Shown piece by piece: positions 17,112 through 26,108 of a stretch of 64,000 bases of DNA. Each line of letters begins with the position of its first letter. Position 1 is the first letter of the stretch. A program made the translations under genes and the position numbers. The stretch comes from Winogradskyella haliclonae (GTDB lineage Bacteria > Bacteroidota > Bacteroidia > Flavobacteriales > Flavobacteriaceae): NCBI RefSeq assembly GCF_014635865.1, contig NZ_BMDQ01000002.1, positions 310,001-374,000 on the forward strand. The letters run 5' to 3'. The notes beneath the pieces were generated by a model. That model worked only from the letters and a program-made list of their open reading frames with translations. It was not told the origin of the DNA and made no database searches.

Positions 17112-17603
17112 ATGAATAAAAATGATATTATCGATTCTCTAGTTTTAGACTGGCAAAAAGAACGTTCAGACCTTGATGTCTCGGCTATGTCTGTAGTAGG
17201 ACGAATCTTAAAATTGGGTAAAACTCTCGAAAAACGTGCTGGTTTAGTGTTAAAAAACATTGATTTATACTATACTGATTTTGATGTTTTAGCAACTTTA
17301 CGACGTTCAGGCAACCCCTATCAGCTTACACCAAAAGAGCTAATGGAATCTGTTTTAATAACCTCAGGTGCTATGACCTCTTTACTAGAACGACTGACTA
17401 AACTAGACCTCATTTATAGAGAAACGGATGAAAAGGATAAACGTGTAAAACGTGCTATACTTACTGAAAAAGGTATAAAACTAATAGATGAAGCTGTTGA
17501 GCTACGTTTTAATGAAGCTAATAAATCCATAGACTATTTAAGTAATGATGAAAAAAAAACACTATCAGAACTACTCAAAAAAATGATTTTAAATATTGAA
17601 TAG
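17112..17603 (+). CDS. MarR-family transcriptional regulator
   Basis: This 163-residue cytoplasmic winged-helix regulator has the MarR segments LTPKELMESVLITSGAMTS (recognition helix), LLERLTKLDLIYRET and the wing DEKDKRVKRAILTEKG. MarR proteins generally repress a divergent gene and themselves until a small molecule binds. The twin palindromes between it and the hydrolase-like genes fit this model. The 3' end is duplicated in a 79-bp tandem repeat, but the first copy keeps the complete gene and stop. Confidence 0.92.
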   Translation: MNKNDIIDSLVLDWQKERSDLDVSAMSVVGRILKLGKTLEKRAGLVLKNIDLYYTDFDVLATLRRSGNPYQLTPKELMESVLITSGAMTSLLERLTKLDLIYRETDEKDKRVKRAILTEKGIKLIDEAVELRFNEANKSIDYLSNDEKKTLSELLKKMILNIE

Positions 17604-17722
17604 ATTAAATACTATACTAGATATTTTTGAAAATGGAACACTATCAGAACTACTCAAAAAAATGATTTTAAATATTGAATAGATTAAATACTATACTAGA
17701 TATTTTTGAAAATGGAACACTA
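17558..17722 (+). repeat. 79-bp tandem duplication covering the marR 3' end
   Basis: Bases 17558-17643 equal 17637-17722 exactly, giving a unit of 79 bp repeated with no mismatch. The unit contains the last codons of marR (LSELLKKMILNIE and the stop) plus about 35 bp of downstream sequence. The second copy is a useless gene tail. Perfect identity means a very recent event. The duplication is flanked by the short repeat AACACTA-like ends. Confidence 0.95.
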
Positions 17723-18137
17723 ATATTTTTAACCTGTGATTAAAATAAAATTTATGCGCTATTGTTTTTTCTTAATTTATGAACTAATTCTAAAACCTTA
17801 TTCTAATAGTTAAATAGCTTAATTTTAAGATGTTGAGTCTTGTCTATTATTTTATCCTATTTACCAATACAGAAAGTAATTTATTATTATTAATAGTACT
17901 TTAAAGCCCAAAGAGACAAAATTGGTACATTAAAAATCAAAATAGATTAAAATATATAATAGTATTTATTCCTACTAGAACCTCATTCATAATTTTGAAA
18001 TATACCTAAATAACAACATCTTGATTTTGTTAATTAAAATCAATCTATTATATAGCCTAAATGGCTACTAGTTTTTATGTTGATATTCATATTTTCAAAA
18101 AATAATGATAGTTTTTTTTCATTTACCTAACTATATC
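17723..18137. other. Non-coding AT-rich stretch holding site A
   Basis: No open frame with protein character was found on either strand. The only structured element is the mnmE-tail relic at 17861-17883. The stretch leads directly into the CPBP pseudogene. Confidence 0.6.
17861..17883 (-). repeat. Site A: relic of the mnmE 3' end (att-like)
   Basis: Read on the minus strand it encodes ITFCIGK followed by TAG (ACT TTC TGT ATT GGT AAA TAG), the conserved last residues of MnmE, in the same orientation as the real mnmE at 42419-43810. It is the most diverged of three relics. It shares with the others an in-frame TAA just before the ITFCIGK codons. It is interpreted as an old attachment-site junction. 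Confidence 0.6.
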
Positions 18138-18442
18138 TTGGGTTTTAGGAGCAATTGGTGAAGAAATAAGTTTTAGCTGTTTTTTTAATGAATCGGATAG
18201 CAGCCTTATATAACAATACTAAAGCTGGCTGGATTTTGGCAATTATATTATCTAGTGCTCTTTTTTGCTGGAGACATACAGAGCAGGAGATTTCTGGCTG
18301 GTTTTAGAAGTTTTAAATGCCATAATTTAATAGTATTTGTTAGATTAATAAGAGCCTCTTCATTCCAATTATAGCACATGGTATTTCCAACACAATGGGA
18401 CTAGTTATGATTTACTTTGGCACTTATCTATGTGTCTATTAA
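18138..18442 (+). pseudogene. CPBP-family intramembrane protease, decayed remnant
   Basis: Three pieces in different frames rebuild a CPBP (Abi-like) glutamic protease. The first is VLGAIGEEISFSCFF with the EE motif, where the usual Arg after Phe is now Ser. The second is LMNRIAALYNNTKAGWILA followed by LSSALFCWRH in another frame, matching the first catalytic His helix. The last is FIPIIAHGISNTMGLVMIYF in a third frame with the second H-x-x-x-N motif. Frameshifts, a stop after the first His helix and missing middle sequence make it non-functional. An intact family member lies at 26777-27688. Confidence 0.75.
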
Positions 18443-18518
18443 TCAAGTACATTAGAATTAACATTAAATTATCTTACTAAACACCATTAAACTTGTTTAG
18501 ATTACAGCGAATTTAAAA

Positions 18519-19247
18519 TCATAGTTTAACCAATTCAATAATTAGTGGTTGATCAACAACTTCGACCTTTACTATTCGCTTAGGGAATTGTTTGCTTATA
18601 TAAATTATATTAGATACTACATTCTTAATTCCACTTCTGAAGGTTACTTTATGACAATCAAAAGTTCCTGCTGGTACAGTAACCACTTCATCCCCTGCGT
18701 ACATTAGTTTCATTTCATACGCTAAGGCTGAACTTAGAAAAAAAGTATTTATTTTTTCATCTAACTTTGTTGGGTCAGTTATAGTATGTATTAATCCAAA
18801 AATTTCTGGCCGTAAAATTACTCTAGAAGTATAAGTCGTATCTATCTTCTTTTCTGTCAAATTTCCATTATTAATTGAGAAATTCCCTTTCAAATCTAAA
18901 CTACTCTTACGTTGAATAGCTACATCTAATGAGAAATTACTTCCTTTCATTTTCATATCAACCATTTTTGAAACCAGATTTTTTTTGTCCATTTTCAACA
19001 CAAACTCTTCTTGAATTATGTTAAACAAAACTGATATGTCTTTCAAAATGATTTCTTTTTCATTTACCTCTGTTTCCCAAATCCAATACCCAACTATCTT
19101 ACCGTTTTTTGTCATGTTAAATGAGTCTTTTCTCATTTCTAAGAGCTTTAAATCAACTTCTTTATCTAACCATAACTTGGTTTGAGAAAAAATTAGGTTT
19201 GAAAAAAAAATCATTAAAAGAACTAAAGGGAATTTATTTTTAATCAT
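18519..19247 (-). CDS. Secreted protein, DUF3108/TapB-like
   Basis: The 242-residue protein has an N-terminal signal peptide (ends near IFSQ). The rest is rich in beta strands, and the late segment VTVPAGTFDCHKVTF is typical of TapB/DUF3108-like periplasmic proteins, where a conserved P-A-G-x-[FY]-x-[CA] strand occurs. Function in this group is unknown. It is the last gene of a minus-strand run that includes an NTF2-like protein 51 bp upstream and a serine hydrolase. The start is the only ATG preceding the signal peptide. Confidence 0.6.
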   Translation of the reverse strand: MIKNKFPLVLLMIFFSNLIFSQTKLWLDKEVDLKLLEMRKDSFNMTKNGKIVGYWIWETEVNEKEIILKDISVLFNIIQEEFVLKMDKKNLVSKMVDMKMKGSNFSLDVAIQRKSSLDLKGNFSINNGNLTEKKIDTTYTSRVILRPEIFGLIHTITDPTKLDEKINTFFLSSALAYEMKLMYAGDEVVTVPAGTFDCHKVTFRSGIKNVVSNIIYISKQFPKRIVKVEVVDQPLIIELVKL

Positions 19248-19298
19248 ACAGTTTTTAACTTTTTTATTAATTGATTTTTAAGATTCATTACTCTAATT

Positions 19299-19808
19299 TT
19301 ACATTTTGAGGTATGCTTCAGGTATATCTGGATAAGATGTAGTATCACTAAAGATAGTAGAATAAATAAGCCACCCTTTTTTAGGATCTTTAATCAACTG
19401 AAAAGTGTTTACTCCTCTAATGGTTTGTTGTTTATCTCCAGCTTTTATAGTAAATTCATATGGACTAAAACGAACTGCAACTCCACCATAAACATGTGTA
19501 ATGTGACTCAACTCTTTTTCAACAAATGATTTTACATTATACTTCTTGAAGTTCTCTTTATTCTTATTGGTGAAATCTGCTTCTTTGAACATCTTTATTT
19601 GAGTCGTATCTACAGCTCCCACTATTGCTTCATGATAATGAATTGCCTTAAGTGTTTTATAATCAGGACTTTTAGTTTTAGTAAAAGAAATAGATTTATA
19701 AAGTTTCATTATTATCTCGTCAATATGTTTTCTATCCTCTTCTTGATTTTGAGAAAAACAAAAAGTTGTTAATACTAAAGCTATGAATAGTGTGCATTTA
19801 ATTTTCAT
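19299..19808 (-). CDS. Secreted NTF2-like protein
   Basis: The 169-residue protein has a signal peptide ending near CFSQ. The mature part has the NTF2/SnoaL-like pattern: a long first helix (IDEIIMKLYKSISF), a loop with YKTLKAIHYHEA, and end strands (AVRFSPYEFTI, GVNTFQLIKDPKKGWLI). It is clearly paralogous to the 39444-39974 protein (shared YGGVA-RFS-YEF and VFQLIKDP-KGWLI patterns), which lies in another segment of the accessory region. No catalytic assignment is possible. Confidence 0.72.
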   Translation of the reverse strand: MKIKCTLFIALVLTTFCFSQNQEEDRKHIDEIIMKLYKSISFTKTKSPDYKTLKAIHYHEAIVGAVDTTQIKMFKEADFTNKNKENFKKYNVKSFVEKELSHITHVYGGVAVRFSPYEFTIKAGDKQQTIRGVNTFQLIKDPKKGWLIYSTIFSDTTSYPDIPEAYLKM

Positions 19809-19835
19809 GATATATAGTTGTTGAATTTTATAATT

Positions 19836-21020
19836 TTAATTTAAAATGGAAGGCAAGATATCTCCCCAAAGCATTGATTCTGATTTTCTAGTTACAGCCT
19901 CATTACCTGCAGTTGTTACGATAACCATATCTAAATGTGGAATGACCCAAATGTATTGCCCTGCGTGTCCAATAGCATAGTAAATATCTTTTGTTCCTAA
20001 TGTATTATACACATAATGATTCTCTGAATATCTCCACCAATGGTAGCCATAGTTATTATTATCTGTAATTCTAATTTGGCTTGAAGTAGAAGTTTCAATC
20101 CAATCTTCAGAAATAATTTGAAGGTCATTCCAATGCCCATTATTTAGATATAGTTCTCCAAATTTTAGCATATCTATCGGTCTTAAAAATAGCTCTCCAG
20201 ATGTCCATGTAAGTCCATCGTCACCTCTAAGCCAATTCCATTCTTCAATTCCGACTTTAGAAAATAGATTATTTGCAGCATACTGCTCAGCAGATAAACC
20301 CGTTTTATTCTTTATAATTCCAGACAGCAGAATACTACAACCACTATTATAAGTAAAGTGTGTACCTGGATTATGCGATAATGGCAAATTGAGCATATAC
20401 TTTATCATATCATTACTCTCCCAAAGAATTGTAGCAGAATTATTTGGGTTGTCATATGGATATGTCCATTCATTCCATTCAAATCCAGAACTCATTGTTA
20501 AAATATTTTCTAATGTTATATTTTCCTTTTCATTGCTTAAATTTTCTATTTGTGAATACTCAGGAAAAAAATCTAATAGTTCTTCATCCAAGTCATTGAT
20601 ATCATTACTATCTATAGCAATACCTATGAGTGCAGATGTCACACTTTTGGTTATAGAGTATATACAATGCAATCTATCTCTATCATATCCTCGAAAGTAT
20701 TTCTCTAAAACAACTTCATTTTTTCTTGAAATAATTATACTATGAACATCTCCAAAATAACCATTATCAATTTTTGAAACTAAGCTTTGTAACTTAATTG
20801 TATCAAAGTTTTGTTTATGAGCTTCTAAGTACTTATTGTTGCTAGATAAACGGCCATTATAATCGACATCGACCGAATGATTATCAATTATCGCACAACA
20901 AATAAATAAGATAGATACAGTGCAAATTGATATACCCTTAATCACTCTAACTTTTAAATTAAACTTCATTAAATATGCATTTTTTATTTGCTCTAAAAAC
21001 ATATTGCTTTTATGCTTCAT
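19836..21020 (-). CDS. Beta-lactamase-fold serine hydrolase, probable lipoprotein
   Basis: The reading frame has 394 residues. Motifs are YSITKS (Ser122, Lys125), YNSGCS for the Tyr box and GHAGQY for the third box, plus TMSSGFEWNEW. Two starts are possible. The first ATG (21020) overlaps the preceding stop as ATGA, which favours coupling. The in-frame ATG at 20969 starts a cleaner lipoprotein signal (KFNLKVRVIKGISICTVSIL, then FICC). The protein is extracytoplasmic either way. It is the serine hydrolase member of the site A-site B segment. Confidence 0.82.
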   Translation of the reverse strand: MKHKSNMFLEQIKNAYLMKFNLKVRVIKGISICTVSILFICCAIIDNHSVDVDYNGRLSSNNKYLEAHKQNFDTIKLQSLVSKIDNGYFGDVHSIIISRKNEVVLEKYFRGYDRDRLHCIYSITKSVTSALIGIAIDSNDINDLDEELLDFFPEYSQIENLSNEKENITLENILTMSSGFEWNEWTYPYDNPNNSATILWESNDMIKYMLNLPLSHNPGTHFTYNSGCSILLSGIIKNKTGLSAEQYAANNLFSKVGIEEWNWLRGDDGLTWTSGELFLRPIDMLKFGELYLNNGHWNDLQIISEDWIETSTSSQIRITDNNNYGYHWWRYSENHYVYNTLGTKDIYYAIGHAGQYIWVIPHLDMVIVTTAGNEAVTRKSESMLWGDILPSILN

Positions 21021-21481
21021 GAATGGTCTGTTATTATAAGATATTTATTATTATATCTCTTCATTATAACAGAAAACCAATTAGAAAACGGTTCTTTTGA
21101 ATCTTTAAAAGTCAAATTAAATTTACCAGTCACAAAGAATAAGTCTTCGGCTAATTTTCTATAATGATAATTTTCAAATGATAATTTCCCCATATCTCTC
21201 TTAGGGAAAGATTTTTTAAATTGTCTTAAAATGTTTTCATATCCAAATGTGACTCCATTCTTAGATATCATTTGTACGGTATCTTTTGTTGAATATGCTT
21301 TCATATAACACTCAATATCCTCATTGTTCCAACAAATCACAATATCGTTAAAGGTATTCATTATCATCTCCTTATCTTTATCCAAAGACTTATTGATTTC
21401 TAATACCGTATAGAAGTCTTTATTTTGATTACAAGCAGAAATAAAAATTGCAATCAAAATGCTTATCATATAATTTTTCAT
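21017..21481 (-). CDS. NTF2-like (DUF4440/SnoaL-type) lipoprotein
   Basis: The 154-residue protein has a lipobox (FISAC) followed by a compact NTF2-like domain: NTFNDIVICWNNEDIECYMK, a central TFGYENILRQFKKSFP and the final strands LFFVTGKFNLTF and WFSVIMKRYNNKYLI. DUF4440/SnoaL proteins include small enzymes and pure binding proteins. Its stop overlaps the serine hydrolase start by four bases, so the two are translated together and probably act together at the cell surface. Confidence 0.72.
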   Translation of the reverse strand: MKNYMISILIAIFISACNQNKDFYTVLEINKSLDKDKEMIMNTFNDIVICWNNEDIECYMKAYSTKDTVQMISKNGVTFGYENILRQFKKSFPKRDMGKLSFENYHYRKLAEDLFFVTGKFNLTFKDSKEPFSNWFSVIMKRYNNKYLIITDHS

Positions 21482-21615
21482 TTATTTTTCTCTTGCAAAG
21501 AGTAAATAACCTGTAGACAAACTTTCAATAATTTTAATACAAGCTGTAAAATTTAAAAGTCTTAAGACAAATATTAAACAATATCTAGCAAACAAAATTT
21601 CTTATTGAATATTTA

Positions 21616-21999
21616 TTAAATGTTCATCATTTTTTCAATTACTTCTCTCCATTCTGGCGTATCAAAAAACAATCTGGATTTTATAATTTTATTTCCTCTA
21701 ATAGTAAAAACTTCTGCTGTTCTTGTATTCTCTACAGTAGGTATGTCTGTAGTAAAATTATATAGTGCTAAAACGTCATCCCTTTCTTCAATGAGTTGCT
21801 CAATCTCTATACTTTTAATAATCATAATGAACTTCTCAAAAGACAACATAAAATTGTCAGCTCCAAAATGCTCTTCTATTGGTCCTTTAAAGTGAAAATC
21901 GTCATCAAGTAAAGATCTACATCCTGAAAAATCATGATTTATTTGTGCATTTAGGTAAGCTTTAACCAGCTTTTTATTTCCTGTATTTTCAGTACTCAT
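21616..21999 (-). CDS. Cytoplasmic SnoaL/NTF2-like protein
   Basis: This 127-residue protein without signal peptide shows the SnoaL-like order: first helix KKLVKAYLNAQINHDFSGCR, LLDDDFHFKGPIEEHFG, then strands DVLALYNFTTDI, AEVFTIRGNKIIKSRLFF. Members may be isomerases, hydrolases or ligand binders, and nothing here fixes the chemistry. It lies 134 bp upstream of the DUF4440 lipoprotein on the same strand, and 67 bp after the DUF2911 gene. Confidence 0.72.
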   Translation of the reverse strand: MSTENTGNKKLVKAYLNAQINHDFSGCRSLLDDDFHFKGPIEEHFGADNFMLSFEKFIMIIKSIEIEQLIEERDDVLALYNFTTDIPTVENTRTAEVFTIRGNKIIKSRLFFDTPEWREVIEKMMNI

Positions 22000-22066
22000 T
22001 GTTTAATTATTTCTCTAACTATTTTATTCTTTTTATTAATCAGTTTAATTTTTATTAAAACTTCAA

Positions 22067-23173
22067 TTAATTAGGGATTTTATAAATACCAGCTTTCATC
22101 TCCTTCACAACTGTATTAAAACGATTATGATAATGCTGAGGTGCCTTTGAGATAACTTCCTCAATAATACTAATAGCCTCTTCAGTGTTTCCAAGGAAAT
22201 ATCTAGCCAATCCTTCATTAATAGCTAAAAACCATGTGTCTGAAAACTTCTTTCTTGCCTTTATAGCAAAGTCTAATGCTGATTCGTATTCTTTGAAATT
22301 AAGTAGCTCTCTACCAAATTGAAATGCTTCTCCAGGAGAAGAATAAATGGATTCAATATCATTTACCACTGCTTTAAAATCTTTATCCTTTTTTAATCTT
22401 TTTAAAAGCCTAGCTTTAGTATTTAAATTTGAAAAATTCTTATTAGCAGCAAAACCACCATAACCACCATTAATAGACCTTTCTGCCCATTGTAATGCCT
22501 CTTCTATATTAGTGTTGTGATTTAAGCACCATGTGGCTGCGTCATTCCATGCTTGCCAATGATATGTATTTATTCCTCTCAACTCACTTCTAAAACTTTC
22601 AACAACTGTTTTGTTGATGTCTACTTTTACTTCGAAGGGAATCCTCCTATCTGCCCATTCCAAGCCTATGGTGACTGAGTTTGCTTTCCAATCAAAAAAC
22701 TCATAATCTAATTTCTCTGAGAACGGACTCTCTTCGGAATTCACATCAATGCTTAAAGTTATATCCTTATCAATATCCAAATAATAACTACCCCATAAGT
22801 TATTATTATGAGCAAAAAGTAAAGTATAGACATTATTACTTTTTGGTATAATATGAAAACCATACTTACCTTTTTTCAATGCCATGCCTTCAATGATTAC
22901 ATCAGTTGAAAACTCAATAGTTGTATTCATATTAGCACCTGCTCTCCATGGTATAGGCTCTCCTTCTTGAGGTATAACATTTGTGTCGTTCCAAACATCT
23001 CTGTTATTTACTGTAGGGCTACAATACGAAATTATAATGTCTGTTACTCCAAGCCGTTGTTGTTCTTTTACTTCATTGCTTAACTGTGGAATTTTTAAGG
23101 TATGAAATTGTGCATTTCCTATTTTAAAAAATAACAACAGTATTAAGATGCATAAGATTTTGATTTTGCTCAT
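22067..23173 (-). CDS. Secreted DUF2911 protein with C-terminal TPR-like repeats
   Basis: The 368-residue protein has a signal peptide (ends near GNAQ). Residues about 35-175 match DUF2911: ISYCSPTVNNRDVWND, PWRAGAN, KKGKYGFHIIPKS and NNLWGSYYLDIDKD. The second half is helical, with repeat-like units (ATWCLNHNTNIEEALQWAER, ALDFAIKARKKFSDTWFLAI) of TPR character. The DUF2911 function is unknown. A copy of the recurring TCCTGATTT motif lies 69 bp upstream of the start. It heads a minus-strand run toward the NTF2-like and serine hydrolase genes. Confidence 0.85.
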   Translation of the reverse strand: MSKIKILCILILLLFFKIGNAQFHTLKIPQLSNEVKEQQRLGVTDIIISYCSPTVNNRDVWNDTNVIPQEGEPIPWRAGANMNTTIEFSTDVIIEGMALKKGKYGFHIIPKSNNVYTLLFAHNNNLWGSYYLDIDKDITLSIDVNSEESPFSEKLDYEFFDWKANSVTIGLEWADRRIPFEVKVDINKTVVESFRSELRGINTYHWQAWNDAATWCLNHNTNIEEALQWAERSINGGYGGFAANKNFSNLNTKARLLKRLKKDKDFKAVVNDIESIYSSPGEAFQFGRELLNFKEYESALDFAIKARKKFSDTWFLAINEGLARYFLGNTEEAISIIEEVISKAPQHYHNRFNTVVKEMKAGIYKIPN

Positions 23174-23495
23174 AATTTAAGTAGTGATTTTATTTTCGCT
23201 AAAAGTAAAGCTCATTAAATAGTCAAGTATCTTTATTTCGAAAATCAGGATATGAAAACTTTGTTTTTAGTATATCATTAACTTAATTCACTATTAAAAC
23301 TTTCTTCATCATAACCGTTAGCAACATAATACAAGTTTGCTTATGTTTATTCAATATTAGATAGTCATTAGTATTACAGAAGATTCTAAATAAAAATATG
23401 CTTATATAATGTTTGTTTGGGAATTCATAGATTACAGAATATTAGAACTCTATAATTACAATCGATTCAATTACTTAAACTGGTAATTAGATTAA
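23174..23495. other. Intergenic stretch upstream of the DUF2911 gene
   Basis: This is 322 bp without a convincing gene on either strand. Apart from the motif at 23242-23252 nothing structured was seen. Confidence 0.5.
23242..23252 (-). promoter_or_regulatory. Recurring TCCTGATTT motif, upstream of the DUF2911 gene
   Basis: On the coding (minus) strand the bases read TATCCTGATTT, 69 bp before the start codon. The same words occur upstream of genes at 25629, 32450 and 36501 in the same orientation to the gene. Confidence 0.45.
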
Positions 23496-24521
23496 CTAAG
23501 CAGATGTTAAATTACTTTTCACTTGAAAATGTTTATCTTGATAATCTCTAGGACTCATTCCTGTTTCCTTCTTAAATGCAACATAAAATGCAGAAGGTGA
23601 ATTAAAGCCAACCTCATAAGCAAGAGCTTCAACCTTAATTTCTTTGCGATTCCTATTGTTTAGCAACATAGTTTTTACATCTTCAATTCTAAAATGATTT
23701 ACTACTTCTGGAAACCTTTTACCATAAAGCTGCTTTACTGATTGTGTAACTAAATATATTGGTATTTTACTGTCAATTGAAAATTTAGTTAGTGTTATAG
23801 ATTTTTCCATATATAACTTTTCTTCTTCAAAGGCTTTTTTAACTTTTTTCAATATACTTAAAGGCACTAAGTCAGTATTTTTTTTAAAGATTATCGGGGA
23901 TTTTAGTGCTGCAAAAAAAATATAATAAATGGACAATGATGCTAATCCAGTCCATAGTGCGTATTGTAAAATAAAAGGTGTTATATGTTGTATCAAAAAG
24001 GAAAACCAAATTACACTTATTACCAATAGTAAACGACTATTCCAAAGTTTGATATTTGTCTCATGATATGTATTTCTAATATGTATAAATAGCGAGGCTA
24101 ATAAATAAGCTAAGAAGATAAAAGTTGCTGTTTTATAAAGCATTACCACATACTTAAAGTCAACAAATAAACATGTAATAGTACCAATTACAGGGATAAT
24201 GAAATGCATCCATGTTTTAAAATAAAACTCTATTTTCTTATTTACCATTCTACACATATATACATATAACAATGGTCCAGCACAACTAAGACCTAAAAAC
24301 CCAAAGGAAAGACCTAAAGAAAAAACATCAATAAAAATAAAATGGATAATAGACTTAATAATTCTTAACCCTATAGCTATAAACAACAATCCTAATAAAG
24401 TATTCTCATATTTATCTCTCTTTTTAATAAGAATTAGATAGACAGCTATAAAAAAGTTCGTAGTAACGGCGATGCCTGAAAAAATTCCCAAAAGGACAAT
24501 ATTTCTATCTATGTCATACAT
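23496..24521 (-). CDS. 7TM-AraC family regulator
   Basis: The 341-residue protein has about seven hydrophobic helices up to residue 212, then an AraC double helix-turn-helix (ALAYEVGFNSPSAFYVAFKK, MSPRDYQ). The same design occurs at 12359-13483 and 35485-36501, and the DNA-binding end resembles that of the 35485 gene (EVGFNS-SAFYVAFKK versus DVGFNSTSSFYAAFKK). Probably a membrane-anchored sensor-regulator for the adjacent secreted-protein genes. The start is the first ATG, directly before the first helix. Confidence 0.85.
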   Translation of the reverse strand: MYDIDRNIVLLGIFSGIAVTTNFFIAVYLILIKKRDKYENTLLGLLFIAIGLRIIKSIIHFIFIDVFSLGLSFGFLGLSCAGPLLYVYMCRMVNKKIEFYFKTWMHFIIPVIGTITCLFVDFKYVVMLYKTATFIFLAYLLASLFIHIRNTYHETNIKLWNSRLLLVISVIWFSFLIQHITPFILQYALWTGLASLSIYYIFFAALKSPIIFKKNTDLVPLSILKKVKKAFEEEKLYMEKSITLTKFSIDSKIPIYLVTQSVKQLYGKRFPEVVNHFRIEDVKTMLLNNRNRKEIKVEALAYEVGFNSPSAFYVAFKKETGMSPRDYQDKHFQVKSNLTSA

Positions 24522-24708
24522 AATTAAATTTACTATAATTTTGACTTTAAATAAAAAACTGTAGCTATGACTACACTTAATTAATTTACCTCTTTAATTC
24601 TTATTAAATCAACTCTAATTACAAAACCCTCTAAACATTTATATACTATATATTAAATTTTATAATTCTTAATGATTCTATTTAATCATTTAAATAACAG
24701 AAAATAAA

Positions 24709-25629
24709 CTATTCTGATTTGAAATTATTAATATATTCTCTCAACTTCTCTATTGTAGGGGCATTCAGTCTTCTTCGTTCTAAAGTTGAAACAGCAGTAG
24801 TATCTATAAGCTTAGGGTCTAACATAATTTTATGATTCATCGTTACAGATATTCCTTGTGTACCATACCACTGTGGCTTATCTTGGCTTAACAAAAGCCT
24901 ATCTTTAGTTGCTGCACATAACCAAGGTGCCATTTCATGAGTTGAATCAAACTTCAATGACTTCTGGGCTAGTTTATGTGCTATTTTATAATCTTCTGTT
25001 TTTGAACCATGATGCATTATCATGGCTGCTTTGTAATAATCATATCCAGATTTTAGTTTATCATTTTCTATAAATTTCATAACTTTAAATCGACGAATTG
25101 AATCTTGTACAATCACTTTCAAATTATTGTATTGGCCGTTTAGACGTACTTGCTGATCTTCGCTATACAATTTTGCTAATTCTTTGTTATGCTCTTTATA
25201 GTAAAGAACTAATAAAGGGCTTATAAGCTTTGTCCACTCATCAGAATCTTTAATAAAGGAAAGCTTTTCATCAAACTCTAATTTACTCATGTCTGACCAT
25301 CCATTATTTATAGACTCTTTCAAATATTTTACAGCTTTATCCTTAATCTTGAACATAGAAAAATAGCAAGCTATCTCATAATAAGCTAAGCTTATCTCTT
25401 TATCTTCAAACTCTCCTTTATCTATGGCTTTAATCAATAGATTTGCTGCCTCTTTATATTGTTCTTTATACTTAGCAATCTTTGATTTAAACCTATATTT
25501 TGTAGTGTCACCGCTAATTTGAAACATTGTAAAGTTTTGTCCACTTCCTTTTTTAATAGTAACAGTGTGTTGAGAATAAATATTATTGTTATACAAACAC
25601 ATAATAGCCATAACCATTATAATTTTCAT
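24709..25629 (-). CDS. Secreted TPR-like protein with DUF6624-like end
   Basis: The 306-residue protein has a signal peptide ending near IYSQ. Residues 60-150 form TPR-like helices (LAYYEIACYFSMFKIKDKAV and a final WTKLISPLLV of TPR end-of-group type). The C-terminal half contains YYKAAMIMHHG and TKDRLLLSQDKPQWYGTQ, which resembles the D-R-x-L-x-x-x-G-x-x-Q-x-Y-G-T-Q signature I associate with DUF6624. No function is known. The TCCTGATTT motif is 94 bp upstream. Confidence 0.6.
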   Translation of the reverse strand: MKIIMVMAIMCLYNNNIYSQHTVTIKKGSGQNFTMFQISGDTTKYRFKSKIAKYKEQYKEAANLLIKAIDKGEFEDKEISLAYYEIACYFSMFKIKDKAVKYLKESINNGWSDMSKLEFDEKLSFIKDSDEWTKLISPLLVLYYKEHNKELAKLYSEDQQVRLNGQYNNLKVIVQDSIRRFKVMKFIENDKLKSGYDYYKAAMIMHHGSKTEDYKIAHKLAQKSLKFDSTHEMAPWLCAATKDRLLLSQDKPQWYGTQGISVTMNHKIMLDPKLIDTTAVSTLERRRLNAPTIEKLREYINNFKSE

Positions 25630-25977
25630 GATATTTTGATTTTTATATATAATCCCTGGGGAAATTTAGAATAAATATAGAATGATTCATTTAGCGAAAA
25701 AGTTAGTTAACTATTGATTTGACAAATCAGGACGTTAATTTTTGTTAACATCGATGAACTACAAAAGTTTGAGCTAAACATTTAATAACATTATCACTTT
25801 AAATGTTTATGAAAAATTATCGAAAGAGCATCTTTCAGTATTAATCTACTGTATATATAAATCTTTAATGATACTGTTATGTTTGAAAAAGTAATGAAAT
25901 ACATTAAAAAACTACGTTCTTAAACGTAAATTTATGTGATTACTTTTTAAGTAGTTTATATCAGCGTGGTTTAATGA
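25630..25977. other. Non-coding stretch left of site B
   Basis: This is 348 bp without a convincing reading frame. It contains the palindrome and motif at 25715-25733 and otherwise only AT-rich sequence leading into site B. Confidence 0.5.
25715..25733 (-). promoter_or_regulatory. Palindrome with recurring TCCTGATTTG motif
   Basis: The plus strand reads TGATTTGACAAATCAGGAC. The inner TGATTTG-A-CAAATCA is a perfect 7-bp inverted repeat, and on the minus strand GTCCTGATTTG matches the motif found upstream of three other genes. It is 94 bp before the 24709-25629 gene start. Confidence 0.45.
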
Positions 25978-26015
25978 AGCTTGTACTAGTTACTTCCGAT
26001 ACAGAAAGTAATTTA
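25978..26015 (-). repeat. Site B: relic of the mnmE 3' end (att-like)
   Basis: On the minus strand it reads ATT ACT TTC TGT ATC GGA AGT AAC, the ITFCIG tail of MnmE with one base lost in the GGG run. It aligns with site C over 39 columns with about 34 identities, extending past the mnmE-derived core on the stop-codon side (AGYTTGTAYTARTTACTTC). Orientation is the same as mnmE. Confidence 0.65.
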
Positions 26016-26108
26016 ATTAGCTTGATATTTTATGAGGTTCAAATTCAGTACAATATATATTGTGATTATAGTTTGTTATTTAATGTCTAAAAGTTTTAAC
26101 AATCGCAG

